NCBI GenBank assembly: GCA_025618425.1
Contig: CM046850.1
Span: 11,132,019 to 11,196,018 of the forward strand
From: Heliocidaris tuberculata
Taxonomy: Eukaryota; Echinodermata; Echinoidea; Camarodonta; Echinometridae
DNA length: 64,000 nt
Reading direction: 5' to 3'
The notes under the pieces were generated by a model that did no database searches, had not been told where the DNA came from, and saw only the letters and a program-made list of their open reading frames with translations. Each line of letters starts with the position of its first letter. Within the stretch, counting starts at the first letter, position 1. Shown here in pieces: positions 55,703 through 64,000 of the stretch. The position numbers were made by a program, and so were the translations under genes.

Positions 55703-57963
55703 TCGGTGTGGAGTACACTATATGACTGTGTAAATGAATAAATTTCAGATATATCAGATAATCAGAGCTATCAAATATAATTATCATATCAGTTTAATAT
55801 GCAGTGGTTTCTCCAGCACAGAGTGAGCACTGAAGCCAGGTCACTTGATACTGAATTAGATCAAGTAATAGGCAGTGAAGAAAAACAAAGCATATAATCT
55901 CATTTTCATTTCAAATCTATTAATTTTGTAGAGATTTATTATTTAGCCTAAAAGTCATTTCTTAGGTCATTCAGTGCATCCATGCAAACAGGATAGATAA
56001 TGCCCTAGTCCATAAAAGATGGGCCAATTTTTCTTACTTTTGACTTACCTCTCCAGTTCATTTTGAGATTGTGTAACTTTGTGTTGTGCTATCTTCAATG
56101 TCTCATTCAGCTTGGATATCTTCTCTTCCAACTGGTTATGCTTTCCAGAAGCTTTATTGCATACATCAAAGAAGAAAATTGAATTTTAATGATAGACATA
56201 TTTTCTGAATATGTGCAGGGTCTAGATCTATTCTAGATCTACATGTAGATCTTCTTTTTATTCCCTTTCACATATTGATCAGGGTGGGTCCAGCTTTGGC
56301 AAAACAAGGCCCACAGGGCATTGTAAGTAACTTAGTCTTTCACAAATTGATGACTTGATATGTGTTGACCAGTTAAAGGCCTAATTATATTTTGTACAGA
56401 ATGTTACTAGCTTTTCCTCCATTCTTGAATTGATTTGATTTGATTTGATAAGACAGATTTAAGGAGATATAAAAATTATTTAAAGTAAATAGACTACAGG
56501 TCTAGACTAACGCAATTTTTAAACTAAAGAATTGGACAGAATTGGGATTTATTGGAGTTCCTAGGTTCAGAAATTTATTAAGAATTAAGAATATATCAGA
56601 ATGTTTTTAGCTTTACCTCACTTCTTGATTTGATACGATAGGACAGATTTAAGGAGAAAGGAGCAGATCGACTTAGCCTTAGCCTAGGCAATTTTTAAAG
56701 AGTTGGACAAAATTGGGATTTATTGGATTTCCTAGGTTCACACATTTATCAAGAATTATGAAAAACTACAAAACACTCACTGTTTTCAAACTTCTTTGCC
56801 AAAGCTTTCCGTTTACTTCTCACTTCTCTCAGTTTCTGCTCGTTTCTTGCTTTCTCTGAAAGTGAAACAGGAAAAAACAAGAAGTGTTGTAGCAAATGTT
56901 AACACTCACACTTTTTACTCATTTTAGTCACAGGAGATCTATATAAATCTAGATCTAGGTTTCATGTATTGCAAACTAGTCAGTAACTTTCCGTTACTTT
57001 CTGGACTTGAGAATTCTATCATAAATCATTAGTCTTGATCTGTCTAAAAATGAAAAAAAAAATGAATCGTCACGATCACAATTCACAGTCATCACTTGAT
57101 TTGTGAAATTGTGAACAGTGTTTGACATATTATCAGAAGCTTTTGGGTAGTAAAACTCCCGGTAAAACTAACAAACTTAAGTTAAAAGTAACAGTAAGAT
57201 GCGCAAATAACGATGGCCAGGCAGGACAAAGCCAGAGGTAGTCAATCCAGTTTCAAGACAGCGTTTGTCCGTTATTGCGTTTTATCGTTACCGGTATGTA
57301 CCGGTCCTGGATTCGTGGTACCCGGCCAGTACCTGAACTACAGCCGGCCCACCGGACTGGGTAGGCCGGCGGTAACGGTATGGTGGTTGATCCAGTGTCC
57401 GAACACTTTTCAGAAAATCAACGATAGCAAATAAAATATGAAACGAATATCTGTCAAACTATACATATTGAATGCTCAAAGTCCTACAAAAAAAGAAGTT
57501 AATGGAATTTTAAAAAGACAACGTAGATTTAATTCGATATTCCCTTCCGAGTGAACCCCTTCCCAACGACGCGGCGTTTTGGTCCCTTGAAAAAGGTACC
57601 GTAATTCCGAACGTGTGAAACCTATGGGAAAAAGACACAACCTTGGTATCAATAGTGTGGTTTTCATACGCGTAATCCCACGCGTATGAAAACCCATTTT
57701 AGGCGCTTAACTTTACACGTTCGGTAATACAATCTGTTCGGAATTACAATACTTGACTATACCGTATGCCTAACTCGCAGTCGCAGTCCCCAGACTACTT
57801 CTCAATCTTATGAAGATAACGAAGTAAAGCGGGAAAACCTGGTAATAAGTGCGTCAATAATATGCATAAATGAAATTAAAAAGTCTTAGATATTTAATTT
57901 ACCCTGCTGAAGTTCATTGATGCTTTTGGTAAGAACCTCCACATGAAATGCATTTCCAGCCAT
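51607..57963 (-). CDS. Coiled-coil protein, 8 exons, 240 aa (possibly CCDC172-like)
   Basis: Exons in transcript order: 57963-57903, 56855-56781, 56151-56049, 55126-55037, 54288-54225, 53568-53502, 52382-52256, 51742-51607. GT/AG junctions keep one open frame from the ATG (MAGNAFHVEVLTKSINELQQ) to TGA at 51609-51607, 241 codons. The protein is almost entirely heptad-like, rich in Glu, Lys and Gln, with no membrane segment or catalytic motif; it ends NLRQWKPPHEIIQEE. An REVRS segment near residue 30, NELER near residue 75, and HIKDIEDFEEH near residue 108 resemble similarly spaced segments that I recall in vertebrate CCDC172, a tektin-2-associated sperm protein of about 258 residues. Coiled coils give misleading similarity, so the name is only suggested. 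The gene is convergent with EFHC2, about 1.1 kb from its poly(A) signal. Confidence 0.85.
51966..52010. repeat. C17 followed by (CT)n
   Basis: Homopolymer and dinucleotide repeat in the last intron of the coiled-coil gene. Confidence 0.9.
52168..52214. repeat. (CT)n microsatellite
   Basis: About 23 CT units, 42 bp before the donor side of coiled-coil exon 7. Confidence 0.95.
52961..53366. mobile_element. Foldback element in a coiled-coil gene intron
   Basis: TTGAGAAGGCTTAC at the left pairs with GTAAGCCTTCTCAA at the right; the arms also share TTGAGTAAGAAGAAAGTGGA and AGATGAGAAGGCTGA with their complements. The loop (about 53,145-53,200) contains a small GGACAG/CTGTCC hairpin followed by GAAACGTC. 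Confidence 0.8.
54686..54844. mobile_element. Hairpin MITE (GGGCCCCTTTGCATAAAACT)
   Basis: The left end pairs with AGTTTTATGCAATGGAGCCC. The interior is GGTAAC/GTTACC-rich, with CAGCCAATCAAAATC in the middle. Confidence 0.8.
54846..54993. mobile_element. Hairpin MITE (GGGCCCCGTTTAATAAAACT), abutting the preceding one
   Basis: The left end pairs with AAATTTTATGAAACGGGGTG. The centre has CAGCCAATCAGATTC. It starts two bases after the preceding element. Confidence 0.8.
55550..55700. repeat. (GA)n-rich tract
   Basis: Purine-rich, with a pure GA stretch at about 55,660-55,698, in an intron of the coiled-coil gene. Confidence 0.95.
56220..56760. repeat. Short tandem duplication in an intron
   Basis: TTGATTTGAT, GACAGATTTAAGGAGA, ACAAAATTGGGATTTATTGG-like and CCTAGGTTCA blocks occur twice about 180 bp apart (around 56,430-56,600 and 56,620-56,760). 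Confidence 0.65.
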
Positions 57964-58060
57964 TTTTTTTTTTTGTATAGAATCAGCGCGATAACGATGG
58001 CACAATATATGATCGATAATTATTAAAAGTATGATTAAATTATGACATGATTTTAATGAA

Positions 58061-58078
58061 GGGGGGGGGGGGGGGGAG
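58061..58078. repeat. G homopolymer
   Basis: Run of about 16 G about 100 bp upstream of the coiled-coil gene start codon. Confidence 0.9.
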
Positions 58079-58267
58079 GTGCATGATTATCTTGCCTTTT
58101 CGCTGTCATAAAGATAATCTTTCCAAATGGGAAATGTCTCTATTGACAAAAACAGTGCCCCTCCAACCCTCCAAATGTGTTTCTCTTTTCCATGTGCCAT
58201 CAAATTTTGCATAAATTATGTCACACAACCTATTTTTTTATGCATTTGATTATACGTTGCCAGATAT

Positions 58268-58389
58268 CATGGACCGTGGAACCAGGGGGGGGGGGGGGGG
58301 GCTGGGGGCTACAGCCCCCACTTTTTTGAGTAGACACGTTTCATAATGTAGGATTAAAAAATAGTTATTAATGAGTGAAATCAAATCAG

Positions 58390-58420
<31 letters not shown>

Positions 58421-58443
58421 TTCAACAACGCTCCGCGGCCCCT
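58268..58443 (+). mobile_element. MITE-like repeat, copy 1
   Basis: CATGGACCGTGGAACC start, CTCCGCGGCCCCT end, with GGGGCTACAGCCCCC, GTAGACACGTTTCATAA and a C tract between. The copy at 62,649 is the same sequence inverted. No exact target duplication was found. Confidence 0.65.
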
Positions 58444-58639
58444 AAACATATTCGGTTTTTATTAACCTCACAACTGACCTCATAACGTATTTCGGACTCC
58501 GTTGGCACCCCGCTCCCCCTTCTATATATGATAATCATATTTCATATCCTCTTTCCTTTTCCATTTTATATACTTCCCTCTCTTTCTCTCCGCTTTCTCT
58601 TCCTCCTTATTGATTTTCAAACTGTATGACACATTTAGT

Positions 58640-58803
58640 TATAGTGTATAACATTTCTCTCAGTATCATATTCTCTCCCCCCCCCCCTCTCGCTCTCCCT
58701 CTCTCTCACACCCTTTTCTCTATCTCTCTCTTTTATAATATATCTGTGTATATCTCCCTCGTTCTCTCTACCTTCGTTTTTCATCTCTTCACTCCAAAGT
58801 CAG

Positions 58804-58843
<40 letters not shown>

Positions 58844-58870
58844 CCTCACTCCTCTACGCTTTGTTATTCT
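58640..58870. repeat. (CT)n and pyrimidine-rich tract
   Basis: CTCTCT runs with a C10 block; a pure CT stretch at about 58,803-58,832. Confidence 0.95.
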
Positions 58871-59030
58871 CTCTATTTTTTTCCATCTTTCTCCTCTCTT
58901 CCACCGATCATGCACCTGATGGAGGTATTTGACTCAGTACAAAATATTAACGTATTACCACGAGATCCATACAAACAATAATGACTCTGTTTAATTGCGT
59001 ACCGTATACTGCTATAACGACTACTATAAT

Positions 59031-59404
59031 CATTGGCGGATTTAGGGGGGGGGGGCAATTCCAGCCCATGCCCTCTCCCCTTTTGAAAGAAAACTATGCA
59101 TTGTGCTCCCTTAGTTTGCTTGTGCCCCCCTTTTAGAAAGGAAAACTCCCCCCCTTTTGGGGGGGGGGGGATGGGGGGCTTGCTTGTCAGAGAATTAAGG
59201 AGGGGAAGGCTGGCGAAAAATAATTTTAAAAAAATTATTGACAACCCCCCCCCCCCCCCCCCCTCCCAAACCCCCACTGCGCGACTTTTGGAGGGCTGGC
59301 GAGACCCCAAAAATATGGATCTCCCACCAAGCAGTTTCCCAAAGTTGACAATCCTGCATTTGTGTGCCCCCCCCCCCCTATACAAAATCCTGGATCCGCC
59401 CCTG
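59031..59404. mobile_element. hAT-like MITE with 8-bp target duplication (relative of 6,016)
   Basis: Begins CATTGGCGGATTTAGGG, ends CCTGGATCCGCCCCTG, flanked by ACTATAAT at 59,023-59,030 and 59,405-59,412. The interior matches the 6,016 copy, for example GCGACTTTTGGAGGGCTGGC and CAGTTTCCCAAAGTTGACAA, but homopolymer lengths differ. Confidence 0.9.
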
Positions 59405-59412
59405 ACTATAAT

Positions 59413-60374
59413 GATTTCGTAATACAATGATTCCAATATTCATTCACTTTCTTCAGCTTCACCATTGCTAGTGTAGTAAAATTTTACTAAAATAATCACG
59501 TTGACATAAAAAAATCTACAAAGTATAACATCATGAAATATGAATGTGTTTCTTACAGAAATATATTTTTTCCAAATACAAGTCACTCTCAGTAAATAAT
59601 TGGCAGACCCTTTGCTTATATTGACATATATTCCAGTAATGCAAGTATTATTTCATTTAAGAAAAATTCTCATTACAAAATCATGAAGAGTAAGATATTG
59701 CATATTTCAAAGAATCATTTTTCACAGATACGTTGGGGTTAATCATTATTTTTCTCATCAATTTTCTTTAACTTTTTTTTGTTTTTTGTGTTTTTGTTGT
59801 TGTTGTTGTTTTTTTCTGGTTTTTTTACTTTCAAAGTAACTCATGAAAATGAAAATGATAATTCCCTGTGCTACAGATATCATGTATATAAGCAGGAAAC
59901 ATGCAGACAAAATATAGAAAATACTGTATGGGACAGGCCGAATAAAAAGCATAAGTTAAGATGATTAGTTTGGCGGACGAATTCCGCCCTTAATCCTTTC
60001 GCGATATTAAAGATGTATGCCAAAAGGAGTTCTCACCAGGGTTGGAAATATTTTTTTTTAAAGAAGATTTAATTGATTTAAATCGATTTATTTTATTATT
60101 TTAGGTGATAGCCCTCAATGTTCCTCCTGTAGTAAAGAATCAGGGTTACTTTGGTAGATCTAATATAAGAAATTATTTTGAATACAAAAAAATTCACTTA
60201 AATCAAAATAAAAATAGATTTTTTTTGGGGGGGTGTGATTTTGGGGTCGCATCAGCAAAATCAACAACTATTTTTTATGTATTTCTTTGCTTTTTATATG
60301 AATCGGCGATTTTTAAAATAAAATCAAGGCGATTTAAGTCGTAATTTAAATCAAGTTGATTTAAATCGTGCCAA
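59413..60374. other. AT-rich sequence, no gene
   Basis: Simple (GTT)n and T runs at 59,770-59,828; a TTTAAATCGATTTA-type inverted motif near 60,075 and 60,345. No exon recognised. Confidence 0.4.
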
Positions 60375-60494
60375 TGGGTCCCTTTTTCATAAACTTGATA
60401 AATCAATAACAAGGCTGATTGGCTGAGAGCAAATTTGTCATACATCTGTTCTGTTGTAATTTTTATTGATAACAAGCTTTATGAATCGGGGCCC
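60375..60494. mobile_element. Hairpin MITE (GGGTCCCTTTTTCATAAACT)
   Basis: The right end GCTTTATGAATCGGGGCCC pairs with the left; the centre has CTGATTGGCTGAGAGCAAAT. Sister of the elements at 46,367 and 54,846. Confidence 0.75.
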
Positions 60495-61501
60495 TCGTCC
60501 TCAACAGAGTGACAGAATCTTCGTTATGAATAACGAGAAAAATTCCTTTGGATGGGTGTCACTTTAAGGGAACAATATACATTGGTATAAACTGACATCA
60601 TTACGCAAACTGCTTTGGAGTTTAAATAATGAATTCTTTTATGGAAAAAAAAACACGAAATTGTTAATATATTCTTTAACAATTATTCAATTTTTCTGCC
60701 CTCCTTGTGCCAGCAATAGCATTGATTTCAATACATCAATTTTTTTAAATCTTCCTTTTCTCTTTCCTGCAATTAATGTTCTTTCCTCGTTGGACCACAC
60801 CACCAGATCGTTCCACTAGGTCCGTATAGAATCCATTAAAAGGAATTCGATGTATACGTAAGATCATTTAGCATCCCTTTCTACAGTATCTATCTCAATC
60901 CTGATTTTTATTCCGATCATTATACGAGTGATGTTTCTTTATTATAAACCACGCCTTTAATATTAATTTCCTTCGACTATTGCACATAAGCCCTTTATTG
61001 TGCACTAAAGCACGGCGATGAAACATTACCAAAAAAAATAATCCTCTATCTATAGACTATTATCAATTTTCTTCTGAAATAATGCTGAATACGATAGTTA
61101 TGAGGCATCTCGACTATTCACAGTCTATCAAGACGTGATCATAATCATTCTCCACCCTCATATAAGAAAGAAATTACTATAGATACTGAGTCCTTTATGT
61201 ACTGCGTTCTGTCATCCGATCGAGATGATACATACATGATGTATTCTTTGATAATAATGATGTCAAAATTATTGTCCCGCGCCTCTCAAAGTTCTAATAT
61301 TTTCTTTTCATTTCAGTATAGTAACGAGATGAATCAACCGGGCAGTGGAGAATTCGTTCATTCTTCATCCCATCGTAAAGTAGCTTAAGTCTCCATCTAA
61401 CCCTGTCATCAAAGGTTAAAAATAATATTTAAAAGACGAATTATGATTCAGGCCTTGGTATAACAAGTGGATTGAAAGAGGCATTTTGTCCAGGTCCGCC
61501 T
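60495..61501. other. No gene seen (may be 3' flank of the exon at 61,502)
   Basis: AT-rich non-repetitive sequence. Part may be the 3'UTR of the minus-strand terminal exon. Confidence 0.35.
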
Positions 61502-61648
61502 TCAGTCCTCGGGTCTCCAAGGAGAAAGAAATGGAGCATGCGACAACAATGCAGTGATGAGCAAACCGAGAAAGACGCCCCCAAATGTCAAGAGCCAGAT
61601 AATTCCCGAGTCGTTTCTTTTGTGGCGGAACGTTCGTAGAAGATCAGT
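61502..61648 (-). CDS. Terminal exon of an unidentified membrane protein (partial)
   Basis: Read on the minus strand, an acceptor (CACTGCAG) is followed by 48 open codons beginning TDLLRTFRHKRNDSG, then one strong hydrophobic helix (IIWLLTFGGVFLGLLITALL), then SHAPFLSPWRPED and a TGA stop. The layout suits the last transmembrane helix and short tail of a multi-pass protein. The start codon and other exons must lie at higher coordinates, mostly outside the window. I do not recognise the family; it does not resemble the MFS gene at the left of the window. Confidence 0.6.
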   Translation of the reverse strand, partial: TDLLRTFRHKRNDSGIIWLLTFGGVFLGLLITALLSHAPFLSPWRPED

Positions 61649-62648
61649 CTGCAGTGAGAAAAGGTGAGAAGAAGAAAAAAAGAGGGGGAAAAGGAGAAAT
61701 GTTATAAAAATGATACATAAAACTTTATAAAGGTAAGGGTTACAGATCATTACATTTTTACCATTGTCGTCCTAGGTATATATTTTAAATGAATGAAACT
61801 ATATTTTGTATAAGTTTTTATTTGTTGATAAAACTGATTCGTTTTACGATCACTATACATGTAATTCGAAAATTCTAATAGACATTATTAAACATTCGAG
61901 GAGCTATATGAAAAGAGGTCAATCAAATATAAAAATCATCAACGAGCGAAGTGCTCTCTATCCCGAGATGGCATTTGTATATATTTTGTTTAAAGCCACC
62001 CCCCCCCCCCCCACCTCGCACCGTAAAGAGCGCCTTACTAAACATACCTCGAGATGCATGTATTGCTTTAGGAATATGCGTATTTTGCTCAGTATTTTCA
62101 GAAATAAATTCTATGCAGAAAGTATCGTTGTCTTTTATACGAGTTTTGTGTTGTTTTTGTTTTTTGTTTGTTATTTTATTTTATTCATTTTTTTTTTTTG
62201 GGGGGGGGGTGTTTTTTAAAAATCGAACTTTAAATCTATATGATGGACTTATTTTGAAATGAATCCAAGAAAGAGTTAAAAGAAAATCTTCAAAGCCCTG
62301 AAATATAAATCCAATAGACTTAAACTTTATATCTTTAGGGACTTAAAATTTTATGTCTTAGAATAGACTCATTTTTAACTCTAAGGGTTTTGTCAGTCCC
62401 CGTTGTATTTAAAAGAAGAAATACTTTCGACTTAAAAGTAAATCCTAGAAATCAAGAGAGATCGCAATCAGAAAAGAAATAAAATTCATTAATTCAAAAC
62501 TCGGAGGCATAATTATAGTTTTAACACTCTTAATTATGATCCTTAATTTGCCAGACACTTTCTTACACCTTTCTTTTCCAAGTGGTTTAAGATTCATGTA
62601 ATATTCAACTACCGTTCGTTTTCTTTTCTGACAAGGTAAAGTATAAAT
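61649..62648. other. Probable intron of the minus-strand gene
   Basis: Lies upstream (transcript sense) of the terminal exon. Contains C and G/T homopolymers; no further exon is convincing. Confidence 0.35.
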
Positions 62649-62811
62649 CAGGGGCCGCGGAGCTTTTTTGAAAGTGGGGGGGGGGGGGGGCTGATCTGAT
62701 ATCACTCATTAATAAAAATTTTCGAACTTTTTTCCGAGATTTTATGAAACGTGTCTACTAAACAAAAAAGTGTGGGGGGGGGGGCTGCAGCCCCCAGTTC
62801 CATGGCCCATG
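62649..62811 (-). mobile_element. MITE-like repeat, copy 2 (inverted)
   Basis: Plus strand reads CAGGGGCCGCGGAGC to CCAGTTCCATGGCCCATG, the reverse complement of copy 1 at 58,268, with shared ATGAAACGTGTCTAC and GCTGCAGCCCCC blocks. Confidence 0.65.
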
Positions 62812-64000
62812 TAAATATATGGTTAACTCTTAGATAATAAAGATATGAGTGGTAGCTTTAAAATGACAAAAAGAAGAAGAAGACACATTCAAGGTTTACT
62901 CACCAAACAAATGAGTAAAAACAGAACGAATCTTGAGAATACATCAAAAGAATCATAATCAATTCAGTAAATCAGAGCTACATTATTATACGATGTTGTT
63001 AAATACCCAAATAAATAATGTTTAAGATCGGTAATGTAATTTCTCGAGAAAAAAGGCTGCATATGCCTAATAATTATGAGGAAATGAATGTATCATGGTG
63101 TGAAATTGATTGATAACATGCGTGTACAAGTGTGTATCTAGGACTTTGTCAAAGGGGGGGGGGGCACAATTTTGAGAAAAAAGGGGGAAGAAAAGAAAGA
63201 AAAAAAATGGTGAGTAGATTTTTGAGTTTCCATTTGAGACAAGAATTTTAATGGGCATATCTGTGAACTCAATGTATGCCAAATCGATTTTAAAGGTTCA
63301 GTCACATGTATATACAAAACTGAAACATACAATATACAGCGTGACCACATCCGGCAAGTCCTATATCTGTATTTCACGTCATTTGTAAAATTTAAAAAAA
63401 AATAAATACAAAAAAAAGGGTTTGATGCATGGGCACAGCGCCTGGAGACGTGGTTCAAAATGACGCCTCCATACTGAGGGGCACAATATATTTTTTTTTT
63501 AATGAAGAAGAAGAATAAAAGGCGAAAGAAAGAAAGAGGGGGTGGTGACGGAGAAGCAAATCGCGAGAAAGAGACATTTTGTTGAAAGAGAGAGAGAAGG
63601 GAGAATTTAATTTGAAAAAAAAATAGTTAAATTTACTTAAAATTTCCTACAAATATAGGGACAGGGGCGATCAAGGACTTGAAAAAGAGGGCACATTCCG
63701 AAAAATGCGCATTTTTAAAGGGCTTTAGTTTTGTATGGTTTTATTTTGGTTTCAAAGGGATTGGGTGCTGGTCGGTTGTGCCTCCAATAAATCCGTCAAG
63801 CATAGGGGGGTTTGACATTTTGTCCACATATTTTCTTAAATTCTAATAAAGCCAATCCCCCACGATCGACTCGACCCACTATGCAAGATTGAATAAATGT
63901 AGCCGTGCTCAGATAGATTTAGGCATACAGGCATACGAAGCGGGGATGGACTGCCTGCACCCCCCCCCCCCTCCGAATTTTGATATTACCAATACTCGGG
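62812..64000. other. No confident gene
   Basis: AT-rich with purine-rich blocks (63,500-63,600) and G or C homopolymers near 63,155 and 63,960. A possible short hydrophobic exon with a GTGAGT donor near 62,903-62,930 (minus) is noted but not called. Confidence 0.35.

Noticed and set aside
62903..62930. Possible short hydrophobic minus-strand exon (RFVLFLLICL) with GTGAGT donor
   Set aside because: Too short and without a confident acceptor or phase link to the terminal exon at 61,648.

Overview
The window is animal nuclear DNA. It has small exons (42-483 bp) with GT/AG splice sites, long AT-rich introns, and very dense short transposon remnants and simple repeats. The gene content (a full-length EFHC2, an invertebrate-type MFS carrier and a small coiled-coil protein) and the repeat style point to a marine deuterostome, most likely an echinoderm such as a sea urchin. 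That assignment is inference. No bacterial operon, phage or CRISPR array is present.

Layout. (1) About 4.05-21.96 kb, minus strand: an MFS transporter of the oxalate/formate-antiporter or monocarboxylate-like type. Ten phase-consistent exons give 532 residues; only the last exon (C-terminal tail) is missing, probably beyond the left edge. Its introns hold hAT, PIF/Harbinger-like and foldback elements. (2) About 22-37.8 kb: no gene found. It contains a TIR element filled with a minisatellite (23.8-25.7 kb), a 136-bp satellite, G-rich arrays, and two 1.5-kb inverted arms about 6 kb apart. (3) 37.82-49.28 kb, plus strand: EFHC2, complete in 11 exons, 744 aa, with three DM10 domains and degenerate EF-hands, followed by a 3'UTR with a polyadenylation signal at 50,469. 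(4) 51.6-57.96 kb, minus strand: a complete 8-exon, 240-aa coiled-coil gene, possibly related to CCDC172, tail-to-tail with EFHC2. (5) 58-64 kb: repeats plus one terminal exon (61,502-61,648, minus) of a membrane protein whose other exons lie to the right.

EFHC2 is a microtubule inner protein of ciliary and flagellar doublets. If the coiled-coil neighbour really is CCDC172-like it would also be a flagellar protein, but nothing in the sequence shows joint regulation. The MFS gene appears unrelated.

No new multi-gene system was found. The most interesting signals are in the non-coding DNA: a 1.86-kb TIR element whose interior is a minisatellite; a 35-bp perfect hairpin bracketed by an 8-bp target duplication; minisatellites whose two halves are reverse complements; nested foldback elements; and a family of hairpin MITEs that share terminal GGGCCC-type ends and a central CCAATCAG motif. 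Splice junctions were assigned by eye from phase continuity and consensus; no alignment or search was run.
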